From positions 930,001-994,000 of the forward strand of contig NZ_AP018933.1 in the NCBI RefSeq assembly GCF_003610015.1: a stretch of DNA of 64,000 nt, written 5' to 3'. The translations under genes were made by a program, and so were the position numbers. Of this stretch, positions 21,260 to 30,723 are shown piece by piece. Source of the DNA: Zymobacter palmae. GTDB lineage: Bacteria > Pseudomonadota > Gammaproteobacteria > Pseudomonadales > Halomonadaceae. The notes under the pieces were generated by a model. The model searched no databases, had not been told where the DNA came from, and saw only the letters and a list, made by a program, of their open reading frames with translations. How positions within the stretch are numbered: the stretch's first letter is position 1; each line of letters opens with the position of its first letter.

Positions 21260-22342
21260 ATGACGCATTATCATTTGTTGCTGGGGACCTATACCTCAGG
21301 CAGCAGCAGTAAGGGAATCCATCATTTTAGGCTGGAATGTGCGCCGTTTCAGTGCCGTGAATGGGCGCTTACGCCTGCCGACAATCCTTCCTATCTGGCA
21401 CTCGACGAAGAGGGGGAGCATGTATACGCCACCCATGAAATCGGTGCCGATCGTGAGGGCTGGGTCAGCAGCTATCGGTTGGAGGCACATACCGGCATGC
21501 TGCAAGTTATCAGCACCGTGCCCACGAAAGGTTCAGACCCCTGTCACGTGGCGGTGTCGCCCCAAAGGCGTTTCCTATTCGTGTCGAACTATTCCAGCGG
21601 CTCGCTGGCCGTGGTGCCGTGTGATCGGCACGGGCAGCTGCATGATCCGGTTGCCGTCATCACCTATGGTGGAGGGAGTGGTGCACAGCCCGAGCGGCAG
21701 CAAGGTGCGCACGTGCATTTCGCAGCCGCGACCCCGGATAAGCGCTATCTGTTGGTCTGCGATCTGGGTAACGACTGCATGTACCGTTATCCGCTGCTAG
21801 ATGAAAGCGGTGATGGCTGCCCTCTGGCCTTGGATAAAGTGCAGCGTATCGAATTGCCGCGTGGCAGTGGGCCGAGGCAGGTGAAGTTTTCTCCCTGCGG
21901 GCGCTTTGCCTATGTAATGGGGGAGCTGGACGGCTGCGTCTATCTTTTTGACTATCAGGATGGTGATCTGCGTCTGCGCCAGTATGTGCTGCTAGCAGAA
22001 TCGTGGGGTGAGCAGGAGCACGGGGGCGGTGAGCTGGCTATTTCCTCCGATGGGCGCTTTTTATATGCCTCCAACCGCGGCGATTTTGATGAAATTGCGG
22101 TATTCGCTTTGGATGAGGAGCAGGGAACGATGCGTCGTATCCAGCGGCTCAAGACTGAAGGCGTGATGCCGCGGCACTTCGAGATTACTCCCGATGGCGG
22201 TTATGTATTGGTCTGCAATCAGGGCAGCGGCACGCTTCAGCTGTTCGATCGAGATGAGCACAGTGGCTATCTGACCCATATGCAGCAGTGTGCGTTTGTC
22301 GATCAGCCGGCGTGTGCGTTGTTGCTGCCATTGCCGCATTGA
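21260..22342 (+). CDS. pgl: Lactonase family protein (YbhE-type 6-phosphogluconolactonase)
   Basis: 360 aa, matching the seven-bladed beta-propeller lactonases (E. coli YbhE/Pgl 331 aa) that hydrolyse 6-phosphogluconolactone in the pentose phosphate route; related members act on other lactones. Family marks: LLLGTYTSGSSSKGIH at the start, SDPCHVAVSPQRRFLFVSNYSSGSLAVVP near 90-120, GAHVHFAAATPDKRYLLVCDLGND near 150, RHFEITPDGGYVLVCNQGSGTLQLF near 310. The ATG follows AAGGAGG. It starts 42 bases after nfi and may share its transcript. Substrate assignment is by family only. Confidence 0.85.
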   Translation: MTHYHLLLGTYTSGSSSKGIHHFRLECAPFQCREWALTPADNPSYLALDEEGEHVYATHEIGADREGWVSSYRLEAHTGMLQVISTVPTKGSDPCHVAVSPQRRFLFVSNYSSGSLAVVPCDRHGQLHDPVAVITYGGGSGAQPERQQGAHVHFAAATPDKRYLLVCDLGNDCMYRYPLLDESGDGCPLALDKVQRIELPRGSGPRQVKFSPCGRFAYVMGELDGCVYLFDYQDGDLRLRQYVLLAESWGEQEHGGGELAISSDGRFLYASNRGDFDEIAVFALDEEQGTMRRIQRLKTEGVMPRHFEITPDGGYVLVCNQGSGTLQLFDRDEHSGYLTHMQQCAFVDQPACALLLPLPH

Positions 22343-22347
22343 CCACA

Positions 22348-22373
22348 CGGGGCCATGTAAATACGCATGGCCC
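22348..22373. terminator. Stem-loop between pgl and sbcC
   Basis: Perfect 9-bp stem GGGGCCATG / CATGGCCCC, 8-base loop, between convergent genes. No U-run, so its strength as an intrinsic terminator is uncertain. Confidence 0.6.
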
Positions 22374-22384
22374 CAGATGTCGCG

Positions 22385-25300
22385 TTAGCCGAGATCAAGC
22401 AGCGAGCGTGGCGAGGATATCCTGAGGTGGCTTGATCCTTCTCTGCCACCCGGGCACACCTGCACCTGTACGGGAATACGTTCATGCAGTTCCTGTACGT
22501 GTGAAATGATGCCTACCTGACGGCCCTGTGCCTGCAGTGCTTCGAGTGCGTCCATTGCCATGGCGCGAGCGCGGGTATCCAGACTGCCGAACCCTTCATC
22601 AATGAACAGCGTGCCGATCAGCAATCGGTCCGATGCCATGGCGGCTAGGCCGAGTGCTAGCGCTAGCGATACAAGAAACGTTTCTCCCCCCGACAGCGAA
22701 TGCACAGAGCGCTCTTCATCCCCCATTTCTCGATCGACGATCATCAGCCCCAGTTCTGTGCCGCCGCGCTTAAGACTGAAGCGGCGAGCCAGTGTCTGCA
22801 GGTGATGGTTGGCATGCACGACCAGCATGTCCAGGTGCCACTGCTGGGCCATTTTCCGGAAAAGGGCGCCGTCTGCTGAGCCGATCAGGCCGCTGATTTT
22901 GCCCCAACGCTTCAGTTCCTGCTCGGCGTGTTGGTGTTGATCGGTGAGTTCGGCATAGCGCTGACGTCGCTGGTCATCTTCCCGTTGGCGTGACCGAGCC
23001 GCTTCGTGACGCTCCTGATGAGCCTCTACCTGTTGGCGTTGAGTCTGCTGGCGTTCATCAACCTTAATCAGCTGTTCGTCCAGTGTATTCAGCAGAGTGG
23101 TAGGAGTATCAAGCAGGGGACGTTGGTCATCATCAAGCTGGATGTCGCACTGCTGCCGATAAGTTCGCTGACGGATATCGGCATCGTGGCGTGCGCTGTC
23201 GAGCCGAGTGAGGGTCTCTTTCAGCGCGTGGTGTTCGTGTGGCGTGATGGTCAGTAGGTGTGCCAGTGCTTCATCGCTCTGCCAGGCCGGTGGTTGAGTG
23301 GTGCGCCACTCGTCCACTTGAGCCGTGAGTGTTTCCAAACGTGAGCAGTGGGTTAGCCATTGCGCATGGTGTTCCTGCTGCGCGCGACGCGTGGAGTCTT
23401 GCTCTGTGCGGCAGCGTTCAAATTGTTCCAGTGCGGCTTGCTCGCTGTCGCGGGCTTGCTGGAGTGTGGCATCACGAGCCGTTTTCCACGCGCGCGCGGA
23501 GGTGTGAGTACCCAGCTGGTCGCTCAGCTTGGTTTGCTCGGCCTCTATTCTCTGTTCCAACCGTTCATACTGGCGCTCGACGTCGAGTCGTTGAGCGCTA
23601 CCGTGTTGCTGCGCGCCCTCGATGCGTTGGCGTTGCTGTTCCGCATCCTGCAGTTGTTCTTCCAGTGAATGGATGCGCGCAATGCAGTCGTCGAGTGCTT
23701 CAACCTGTCGTATGGCACGTTGATGGCGCTGCTGAATGCCCTCCACGCGTGATCGACAGTGAATGAGCGGATAGACGGTTTCCGTTGCTATCAGTTGCGC
23801 GATGATCTGGTGTGCCTGCTCGCTGTGAGCCTTAGCTTTCGTCAATGCCAGTTCTGCTTCGTGGCGTTGCCGCTGTGCGTTCTCGTACTGCTCGCGAGCA
23901 GTCTCTAGGGCCTGTCTCGCGGGCTCAAGCTGTTGCCGTACAGCTTCGCGTTGCGCCTCGACCAGCGCCATCGCGGTCGGCGGTGGGAGCGTATGCTCGC
24001 TGCTGCCGCAGACTGGACAGGGAGCTGAATCGCTGAGCAGGTGGCGCAGTGCCGCCAGCGTCTGTTCGCTGTAGGCCAGCAGTGCATCATGCAGGCGCTG
24101 ATGATGGGCGGTGGCGTATGTCAGCGCTTGTTCTGTTTGTTGGCAGCATTGTTGGCGCTGTGAGAGGGCCGCATCGGCTCGCTGCTGTTGGACAAGGTAA
24201 TCGTCAAGCTGCTGCTGATGGGAGGCCAACCGCTGGGCGGTGTCCTGTCGCTGTATCCAGCGCTGGCGCTGCTGATCGAGCGCGCTCATGCGTTGGCGCA
24301 GTGAATGCAGGCGCTGTGATGGCGGAAGTGTTGTCAGTGATGCACGCTGCTGGCGTAGAGCGTTGAGGCGTGAGAGGTCATCGTGATGAGCATCGTCGAG
24401 CTGCTTCAGCTGTTCGAGTCTCTGGTGCTGCTGTTCATCGAGCGTTGCTCGTAAATCCGAGGTCTCTTGGCGTTGCTGGCAGAGGTGCTGGAGCTGCTGC
24501 TCCCGTGCCAGTGCTGCGTCCAGTCGGGGGGCTTCTTCGCGCTGCTGTTCCTCAAGTATCTGGCGTTGTTGTCGGGCCTGTGACCAAGCCTGTTCCGTGA
24601 GTGCGGTGGCTGATGCGGCACCATCAGCAGCGAGAGTGCGCCGTTGCTCCTCGGCACTCAGTGCTGTGTGGCGTCGCTGCTGCTCGCGACATTCCTGTAG
24701 TGTTTCTCTAATTGATGCGAAGCGGTCAAGCGCCACACATTGCTCGCGCTGGTCTTCGCTCTGCTGCCACTGTAGGTCAAGTGCCGCAAAGGCTTGCTGC
24801 TGCGAGTGGTAGTCGTGAACCAGAGTACGTCGTTGGTTCAGTTGGCGGTGCTGCTCTTCCAATGCCTTCAATTGAGCGCGGTGGTGCTCCAGATGGCTAT
24901 ACGCCTGATGAACGGCGTCATTCAGTTGGGCGCGCTCCGTTTCATCGCAAGGGCGGGTCTGTTCTAAGTGCGAGGCTAGCTCAGCATGCTGTTGCTTGGT
25001 CTCACGGTACTGCTGGTAGGCACGGCGCGAAATACGCGAATAGATATCGCTGTCGGTCAGGCGCTCCAACAGCGCACTGCGATCGTTGTCGTTAGCTTTG
25101 AGAAAAGCGCTGAACTCAGCCTGCGCCAGCAGAACAGCGCGGGTGAACTGATCAAAACTCAACCCGAGTACCTCAGGCAGCTTGCGACTGAAATCTTGTT
25201 TACCATCCGTGATGAGCTGTTCTTCAGGATCAAGGCGACGCAGTACCTGAGTGCTGTTTTGGATCTTACCGGTAACCGAGTTGCGCGCGCGGCGGACGCT

Positions 25301-25630
25301 CCATGAGGCGGTGTAGCGCACGTTATCGACGCCCATGAACGTCACTTCGGCGAATGCATGGGTGCAGCCGCGGCGCAGCAAAGTGCGAGGGTCGCGCAGC
25401 TGAACGCTATCGTCCTGTGGCAGTGTGCCTGCGCCGGGCATCTGGCGCAGGCGTGGGGTGCTGCCGAACAGGGCAAGGCACATGGCGTCGAGTAATGTGC
25501 TTTTGCCTGAGCCTGTTGGCCCGGTGATGGCGAACAGGCCGCACTCTGAAAGCGGTGAGCGGGTGAAATCAAGCGTGTGTTCGCCTGCGAACGCTGCCAG
25601 ATTGCATAGACGCAGGGTCAATATCTTCAT
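22385..25630 (-). CDS. sbcC: Exonuclease SbcCD ATPase subunit
   Basis: 1081 aa, SMC/Rad50-like. With SbcD it opens and degrades hairpins and palindromic or protein-blocked DNA ends. Walker A GPTGSGKST at 37-45; very long Gln/Arg/Glu-rich coiled coils on both sides of the zinc hook CPVC near residue 540; ABC signature SLSGGETFLVSLALALG near 970 and Walker B LFIDEGFGSLD near 1000. The start overlaps the sbcD stop by four bases (ATGA), implying translational coupling. Confidence 0.96.
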   Translation of the reverse strand: MKILTLRLCNLAAFAGEHTLDFTRSPLSECGLFAITGPTGSGKSTLLDAMCLALFGSTPRLRQMPGAGTLPQDDSVQLRDPRTLLRRGCTHAFAEVTFMGVDNVRYTASWSVRRARNSVTGKIQNSTQVLRRLDPEEQLITDGKQDFSRKLPEVLGLSFDQFTRAVLLAQAEFSAFLKANDNDRSALLERLTDSDIYSRISRRAYQQYRETKQQHAELASHLEQTRPCDETERAQLNDAVHQAYSHLEHHRAQLKALEEQHRQLNQRRTLVHDYHSQQQAFAALDLQWQQSEDQREQCVALDRFASIRETLQECREQQRRHTALSAEEQRRTLAADGAASATALTEQAWSQARQQRQILEEQQREEAPRLDAALAREQQLQHLCQQRQETSDLRATLDEQQHQRLEQLKQLDDAHHDDLSRLNALRQQRASLTTLPPSQRLHSLRQRMSALDQQRQRWIQRQDTAQRLASHQQQLDDYLVQQQRADAALSQRQQCCQQTEQALTYATAHHQRLHDALLAYSEQTLAALRHLLSDSAPCPVCGSSEHTLPPPTAMALVEAQREAVRQQLEPARQALETAREQYENAQRQRHEAELALTKAKAHSEQAHQIIAQLIATETVYPLIHCRSRVEGIQQRHQRAIRQVEALDDCIARIHSLEEQLQDAEQQRQRIEGAQQHGSAQRLDVERQYERLEQRIEAEQTKLSDQLGTHTSARAWKTARDATLQQARDSEQAALEQFERCRTEQDSTRRAQQEHHAQWLTHCSRLETLTAQVDEWRTTQPPAWQSDEALAHLLTITPHEHHALKETLTRLDSARHDADIRQRTYRQQCDIQLDDDQRPLLDTPTTLLNTLDEQLIKVDERQQTQRQQVEAHQERHEAARSRQREDDQRRQRYAELTDQHQHAEQELKRWGKISGLIGSADGALFRKMAQQWHLDMLVVHANHHLQTLARRFSLKRGGTELGLMIVDREMGDEERSVHSLSGGETFLVSLALALGLAAMASDRLLIGTLFIDEGFGSLDTRARAMAMDALEALQAQGRQVGIISHVQELHERIPVQVQVCPGGREGSSHLRISSPRSLLDLG

Positions 25631-26874
25631 GCGTCCTCCTCATCGTGAACATGCTGGATCAGCCAAGCGACATCCTGTTGGACCTGTTCGTCTGGAGGCT
25701 GTCCATAGCGCTGTTGCCAATGGTGAATAAACAAACCTTCGGGGCCCATTTCAGCCAGCTGCTGCTCGGCCTGAAGTGCTTGCTGTTGGTCGTCATCATC
25801 GGAGGGATAGTGGGCTGTTAGCGCCACCAAACGCACCTTGAGATCGCTCAGGCACTGCTCGACGTGATGGCGCAGGTCGGGGCGTGGGGCTTCCAGCCGC
25901 ACTCTAATCTGAAGCCATGGCCATGTGTCGCGGCGATCAGGGGCTTCGGGTTCGGGTAAGTCGTTCAGGGCGGCAGGCAGCTCTTCCAGTGCAATCGGTC
26001 CCACAATGACCATCGGTACGCTAAGTGGTACCTCATGCACGTATAGTTCCGGTGGTAGCAGGTCATCCTGCAATGTCAGTTCGATCACCTGGTGGTGGTA
26101 ATGGCGCTCGGAAAAATCCAGTGGATAGGGTGAGCCCGCGTAGCGAATATGCGCTGCACCTACCTGCTGAGCGCGATGTAGGTGGCCTAGCGCCACATAG
26201 TCGATGGCGGCAGGGAACAGGGCGGACGATGACAGAGCTTCTTCTCCGCCGACCACGATGGGACGTTCGCTGTCTTCCGATACCTTGCCGCCCTGTAGAT
26301 GAAGATGGGCCATGGCGATCAAGGCCTGCCCTGGCTGACGCTGGGCTATGCCGTGTTCGCACAGCTGGTGATGAAGTGCGGAGGCACGCTCGGCATAGTC
26401 GAGTGGGTGCTGGCACACCTCTGATGGCCGAAGGAACGGCATTGCCAGGCACCATGCGCGTACTGCGCCGTTGGCGTCCGTCAGTGGGACGCACAGATCA
26501 TCAAGGTTTGGCTGGCGCTCGCCCGTGGCGGTGCTACACCAGTGCAGGCGTCCGAAGGCATGTGTGCGCAGTGACTGCATCAGCGGGGCGGGCAGTTCAA
26601 TGCGGGCTCCGCTATCGTGGTTGCCCGCGATCATAACAATGGTCAGTGCCGGACACTGATGGTGCAGTTCAACGATGAAGTCGTACAGTAGACGCTGAGC
26701 ACGTATCGATGGTGATGCGACATCGAAGATATCGCCGGCGATCAGCAGCGCGTCTATTTTCCGCGCAACGATGAGCGTGCGCAGCCAATCCAGAAATCGT
26801 TGCTGTTCATAGAGGCGGTCATGGCCGTGGAACTGCTGTCCCAGATGCCAGTCTGCCGTGTGAAGAATGCGCAT
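25627..26874 (-). CDS. sbcD: Exonuclease SbcCD nuclease subunit
   Basis: 415 aa, Mre11-like metallophosphoesterase. Motifs: HTADWHLGQ (5-13), ALLIAGDIFDVASP (43-56), IAGNHDSG near 83, and the C-terminal metal ligands in ALGHLHRAQ near 227. Dinuclear Mn site residues are intact. First gene of the sbcDC operon; divergent from qorA across a 187-base gap. Confidence 0.95.
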   Translation of the reverse strand: MRILHTADWHLGQQFHGHDRLYEQQRFLDWLRTLIVARKIDALLIAGDIFDVASPSIRAQRLLYDFIVELHHQCPALTIVMIAGNHDSGARIELPAPLMQSLRTHAFGRLHWCSTATGERQPNLDDLCVPLTDANGAVRAWCLAMPFLRPSEVCQHPLDYAERASALHHQLCEHGIAQRQPGQALIAMAHLHLQGGKVSEDSERPIVVGGEEALSSSALFPAAIDYVALGHLHRAQQVGAAHIRYAGSPYPLDFSERHYHHQVIELTLQDDLLPPELYVHEVPLSVPMVIVGPIALEELPAALNDLPEPEAPDRRDTWPWLQIRVRLEAPRPDLRHHVEQCLSDLKVRLVALTAHYPSDDDDQQQALQAEQQLAEMGPEGLFIHHWQQRYGQPPDEQVQQDVAWLIQHVHDEEDA

Positions 26875-27061
26875 GCCTTATCCTGATGAGTCGGTGCGGT
26901 ATGATGTGAGGCGCAGCGAGTAGCCGAAAATCAAGGTGTTCGGCAGGTATCGATATGCCCTAAGGCATGATGTGAGTATAGGGTGTCATGATAAGACATC
27001 TGTAAGGGCGTTGCCGACCCTGCAAGCACAACAAGGCATAGTTCGAGAGGAGAGAATGACA

Positions 27062-28039
27062 ATGGCAGTACGAGTGCAATTTAAGCAGCATGGTGGGCCT
27101 GAAGTGCTGGAGCTGGTGACGTTCGAGCCGCAAGCGCCGGGCAGGGGCGAGGTCCGCGTACGCAATGAAGCCATCGGCATGAACTTCATCGATATTTACT
27201 ATCGTGAAGGGCTCTATCCGGTCGATAGTTTTCCGGCGGGGCTAGGCGGCGAAGGGGCTGGTGTTATTGATGCTGTTGGGGAGGGTGTCAGCGGTTTCGC
27301 AGTAGGTGATCGCGTGGCCTATGCATCGGTTGGGCGTGGTGCCTACGCCGACCAGCTGTGTTTGCCTGCCAGTCGTCTGGTGCATCTGCCTGATGATATC
27401 AGCTGTGAGCAAGCGGCTGCGGTCATGGTGAAAGGGTTGACCGTTCAGTATCTATTCCGTCAGACCTATCCGCTCAAGGCTGGCGACACCGTTCTTTTCC
27501 ATGCGGCGGCGGGTGGCGTTGGCACCATTGCTTGCCAGTGGGCGCGTGCGATGGGCGTCAAGCTGATCGGTACGGTCAGCACAGATGAAAAGGCGCAGCT
27601 GGCCAAGTCGCTGGGGGCATGGGCCACGATCAACTATGCCAAGGAATCTGTGCCTGAGCGTGTACTGGCGCTGACAGAAGGGCGCAAGTGTCCGGTTGTC
27701 TATGACTCCGTGGGCATGGCCACGTGGGAAGATTCGCTCGATTGTCTTGAGCCCCGAGGTTTGATGGTCAGCTTTGGCAATGCCTCCGGCCCAGTGACGG
27801 GAGTGGATCTGGGTATTCTGAACCGTAAGGGATCCCTGTTCGTCACGCGCCCAACGCTGAAGCATTACGCTGACACGCCCGAGCACACGCAGGCGATGAG
27901 CGATGAGCTGTTCCAGCTGATTCGCGAAGGTCATATTGATGCTACGCCGCGCAACCGTTTTGCGTTGAAGGACGTTCGGCATGCTCAGGAAGCGCTGGCG
28001 TCACGGGCGCTGATGGGACTGCACGTATTGTTGCCTTGA
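27062..28039 (+). CDS. qorA: NADPH:quinone oxidoreductase
   Basis: 325 aa from the ATG at 27062, which aligns with the E. coli QorA N-terminus (MAVRVQFKQHGGPEVLE); an ATG two codons upstream (27056) is closer to the GAGAGGAG site and also possible, while the longer frame back to 26936 is not credible. Zinc-independent medium-chain reductase: NADPH-binding HAAAGGVGTIACQWA near 150-165, SVGMATWEDSLDCL near 220, GLMVSFGNASGPVTGVDLG near 240. Reduces quinones by one electron. Single gene with terminator at 28082. Confidence 0.93.
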   Translation: MAVRVQFKQHGGPEVLELVTFEPQAPGRGEVRVRNEAIGMNFIDIYYREGLYPVDSFPAGLGGEGAGVIDAVGEGVSGFAVGDRVAYASVGRGAYADQLCLPASRLVHLPDDISCEQAAAVMVKGLTVQYLFRQTYPLKAGDTVLFHAAAGGVGTIACQWARAMGVKLIGTVSTDEKAQLAKSLGAWATINYAKESVPERVLALTEGRKCPVVYDSVGMATWEDSLDCLEPRGLMVSFGNASGPVTGVDLGILNRKGSLFVTRPTLKHYADTPEHTQAMSDELFQLIREGHIDATPRNRFALKDVRHAQEALASRALMGLHVLLP

Positions 28040-28081
28040 TGAGTCTATGGGGAAAGGGGACGGATACCGCCCATACAATGA

Positions 28082-28110
28082 AAAAGGCTGCCTTTATGGC
28101 AGCCTTTTGT
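28082..28110 (+). terminator. Terminator of qorA
   Basis: Stem AAAAGGCTGCC / GGCAGCCTTTT with a 5-base loop, 43 bases after the stop. A-rich on the left, so it may also serve zapG on the other strand. Confidence 0.9.
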
Positions 28111-28156
28111 TTGCGATTTTTTTAACTGTGTTTTCCGTCGGGCGGACGGGGAGGCT

Positions 28157-28600
28157 TCAGTAACGCGGCGGTTGCAGGTCATCGTTCTGGCGTGCATCCG
28201 ACGGTGACGATAGCGGGGAGGTATCTACCTCTTCGGCATAGTCGCGTGGAGCATGCAGGGACAGAGCCGCTTCTTCCTCTTCTTCCGTCATAGCGCTCTG
28301 CCCGTTGAGCAGGCGCACGCGGCGCTTCAGTTCGATATCGCTATCGAGCAGCTGGGTCTCGCGGGCCAGTAGCTGGTTGAGCTGTTGGCTCTGCGTGTGC
28401 AGCTGTTCGGCCATGTCGGTGACCTGGCTCAAGTGCTGGTGCATGTGCGTGTGCATCTGGTCGATTTCGCGGTCACGCTCGGCCAGCATCTGGCGGTAGT
28501 AGTTACTGCCACGGCCCAGCAGCTTGTGCAGAAGTGCACCCGCGCCGACGCCGATCAGCAGGGCAATAATGATCAGGATGATGCTCAAGCTCGTACTCAT
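28157..28600 (-). CDS. zapG: ZapG/YhcB family (DUF1043) membrane protein
   Basis: 147 aa. ATG at 28600 follows AAAGGATTCC; upstream codons to 28684 are not credible. One N-terminal membrane helix (residues 4-24, Ile/Leu-rich), then GALLHKLLGRGSNYYRQ, a long coiled coil to about residue 95, an acidic patch and a Pro/Ser tail. This layout matches YhcB (ZapG), which coordinates envelope growth and division in E. coli. Position next to rplM-rpsI is also conserved in gammaproteobacteria. Function is by family. Confidence 0.85.
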   Translation of the reverse strand: MSTSLSIILIIIALLIGVGAGALLHKLLGRGSNYYRQMLAERDREIDQMHTHMHQHLSQVTDMAEQLHTQSQQLNQLLARETQLLDSDIELKRRVRLLNGQSAMTEEEEEAALSLHAPRDYAEEVDTSPLSSPSDARQNDDLQPPRY

Positions 28601-28824
28601 GGAATCCTTTTCTCCGCAGCGGCAGGCCGGTCTTGCAGCGTGCCTGTTGGGCTTGAGTGCACTGACCGTGACGACGGTAGGCACTGGTGCGTTGAGGTCC
28701 TGCCCACATTATACGTGTCAGGCGGCTCTCATACACCACTTAGGGGAAGTTTTCATCTTATCAAGCTTCCTCAAAGGTGCATGGTTTATCTCTCAATGCA
28801 GCTAAAAAAGGGTGTGAGAGGGGC

Positions 28825-28853
28825 TTACACCGCTTCAAAGTCTCGGGTATACT
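28825..28853 (+). promoter_or_regulatory. Promoter of rplM-rpsI
   Basis: TTACAC (28825-28830) and TATACT (28848-28853) with an optimal 17-base spacer. Predicted start near 28860 leaves a leader of about 140 bases. Confidence 0.8.
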
Positions 28854-28868
28854 ACGCGCTCGCTCATT

Positions 28869-28922
28869 GTTGTCGATCGTTGGCAGGGCACCCGTGAGGG
28901 CGCAAGCGTTCGAGTCGACAAC
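28869..28922 (+). promoter_or_regulatory. rplM leader stem-loop (candidate r-protein autoregulation)
   Basis: Arms GTTGTCGA and TCGACAAC close a 38-base internal region in the 5' leader, immediately after the promoter. Ribosomal protein mRNA leaders often fold to bind their product; that L13 or S9 does so here is inference. Confidence 0.5.
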
Positions 28923-29002
28923 TCAAGAAAAATAGGGATTGGTGAGCATCACTTGGCCATTTTAGGCTTTGCGATCAAACACCCGAACAAGGTATTTTCT
29001 CG

Positions 29003-29431
29003 ATGAAAACGTTCAGCGCTACCCCGCAGACCGTTAAGCGCGACTGGTACGTCGTCGACGCTACGGACAAGACGCTTGGCCGCCTGGCAACCGAACTGGC
29101 ACGCCGTCTGCGTGGCAAGCACAAGCCCGAATACACTCCTCACGTTGATACTGGCGACTACATCGTTGTCATCAACGCTGAGAAAGTGCGCGTTACTGGT
29201 AAGAAAGGTGGCGCAAAACAGTACTACCGTCACACCGGTTACCCGGGTGGTCTGCGTTCCATGAGTTTCGATCAGTTGATCGACCACGCTCCTGAGCGTG
29301 TTCTCGAACTCGCAGTCAAAGGCATGCTGCCGAAAGGCCCGCTGGGTCGTGCCATGCACAAGAAGCTCAAGGTTTATGCCGGTGAAAACCACCCGCATAC
29401 TGCTCAGCAGCCTCTAGAACTGAACATCTGA
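29003..29431 (+). CDS. rplM: 50S ribosomal protein L13
   Basis: 142 aa, identical in length to E. coli L13. Begins [20 protein letters not shown], with the conserved [23 protein letters not shown] segment and the motif [18 protein letters not shown] near 113-130. Early assembly protein of the large subunit. First gene of the rplM-rpsI pair, 19 bases before rpsI. Confidence 0.98.
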   Translation: MKTFSATPQTVKRDWYVVDATDKTLGRLATELARRLRGKHKPEYTPHVDTGDYIVVINAEKVRVTGKKGGAKQYYRHTGYPGGLRSMSFDQLIDHAPERVLELAVKGMLPKGPLGRAMHKKLKVYAGENHPHTAQQPLELNI

Positions 29432-29450
29432 TCTGACAGGGAATTACATC

Positions 29451-29840
29451 ATGGCACAGCAGTACTACGGAACGGGTCGCCGTAAGACCTCTACCGCACG
29501 CGTGTTCCTGAAAGCGGGCACTGGCAAGATCGTTGTCAACCAGCGTGAACTCGACACCTACTTCGGTCGTCCGACCGCTCGTCTGGTGGTTCGTCAGCCG
29601 CTGGAACTGACTCAGACTTCTGAGCAGTTCGATCTGTACATCACCGTCGCTGGTGGTGGTGCTTCTTCTCAGGCTGGTGCTATCCGTCACGGTATCGCAC
29701 GCGCGCTGATGGACTACAACGAAGACCTGCGTCCTTCTCTGCGCGCAGCTGGCTTCGTTACCCGCGATGCTCGTAAGGTCGAACGTAAGAAGGTCGGTCT
29801 GCGCAAAGCACGTCGTCGTCCGCAGTTCTCCAAACGTTAA
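29451..29840 (+). CDS. rpsI: 30S ribosomal protein S9
   Basis: 129 aa (E. coli 130). Opens with [17 protein letters not shown] and ends with [17 protein letters not shown], the basic C-terminal tail that reaches the P-site tRNA. Also has [19 protein letters not shown] near 65-83. Followed by a terminator at 29884. Confidence 0.98.
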   Translation: MAQQYYGTGRRKTSTARVFLKAGTGKIVVNQRELDTYFGRPTARLVVRQPLELTQTSEQFDLYITVAGGGASSQAGAIRHGIARALMDYNEDLRPSLRAAGFVTRDARKVERKKVGLRKARRRPQFSKR

Positions 29841-29883
29841 TCGTTACTGGAGCCCTGTGGCGGGCGTTGCCTGTTGCACCGAC

Positions 29884-29918
29884 AAATCGCCTGTCCCCTT
29901 CGGGGGCGGGCGATTTTC
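29884..29918 (+). terminator. Terminator of rplM-rpsI
   Basis: Long GC-rich stem with arms AAATCGCC and GGCGATTT, inner GTCCCC/GGGGGC, TTCG loop, then TTTTCGT. Confidence 0.9.
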
Positions 29919-29980
29919 GTCTGTATGGCATATGCCAACAGGCGGGTACGGCCCTGGGCGCCCCGTAATGGGCCATAACA

Positions 29981-29989
29981 TGGTATAAT
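29981..29989 (+). promoter_or_regulatory. Extended -10 promoter of sspA
   Basis: TGGTATAAT is a perfect extended -10; no good -35 lies 17 bases upstream. It is 30 bases before the sspA ATG. Confidence 0.65.
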
Positions 29990-30018
29990 CGGGGCAATAT
30001 CATTGTGAGGAGATTCCA

Positions 30019-30651
30019 ATGGGTGTCGTAGCCAAGCGTTCTTCCATGACGTTCTATACCGGCAGCAACGACCATAAAAGTCATCGTGTCAGGATCGTGC
30101 TGGCCGAGAAAGGCGTATCTGTCGATATTCTGGAAGTGGATGACAACAATCCGCCTGCAGAATTGGCTGACCATAATCCTTACAACAGCGTACCGACGCT
30201 GGTGGATCGTGATCTGGCGCTCTATGAGTCCAAGGTCATGATGGAGTATCTGGATGAGCGCTTCCCGCATCCGCCGCTGTTGCCGGTCTATCCCGTTGCG
30301 CGTGCCCAAAGCCGTCTGTGGATGTTCCGCATTGAGCGTGAATGGAGCAGCAAGCTGGATATCCTGATGACCGGTAACGGTACCAAGAAGGAAATTGATC
30401 AGGCTCGCAAATCTCTGCGTGAAAGCCTGATTGGCATCAGCCCGATTTTTGAAGATCTGCCTTATTTCATGAGCGAAGAGTTCTCGCTGGTGGATTGCTG
30501 CATGGCGCCTATCCTGTGGCGTCTGCCCAGTGTCGGTATCGATCTTCCCGAGAAGCAGTGCCGTCCTCTGCTAGGCTATATGCAGCGCCTGTTTGAGCGT
30601 GAGTCCTTCCAGGAATCATTGCTGGACAGCGAGCGCGAGCTGCGTTCCTAA
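30019..30651 (+). CDS. sspA: Stringent starvation protein A
   Basis: 210 aa (E. coli 212). Glutathione-transferase fold without the enzyme activity; in E. coli it binds RNA polymerase and alters transcription in stationary phase and acid stress. Seen: [52 protein letters not shown] and the C-terminal helical GST domain. GAGGAG precedes the ATG by six bases. Gene pair with sspB, as in other gammaproteobacteria. Confidence 0.95.
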   Translation: MGVVAKRSSMTFYTGSNDHKSHRVRIVLAEKGVSVDILEVDDNNPPAELADHNPYNSVPTLVDRDLALYESKVMMEYLDERFPHPPLLPVYPVARAQSRLWMFRIEREWSSKLDILMTGNGTKKEIDQARKSLRESLIGISPIFEDLPYFMSEEFSLVDCCMAPILWRLPSVGIDLPEKQCRPLLGYMQRLFERESFQESLLDSERELRS

Positions 30652-30723
30652 GCGCGAAACGTCAAGGTGAGCTGGCCTTTCCAAAGGCTGGCCGCCACGA
30701 CCCTCCCGAGTTCCGAGGTCACT

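Larger units (their letters stand above)
28601..29002 (+). other. Upstream region of rplM
   Basis: 402 bases holding the rplM promoter (28825-28853) and a leader hairpin (28869-28922). Short ORFs here have no support. Confidence 0.7.
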
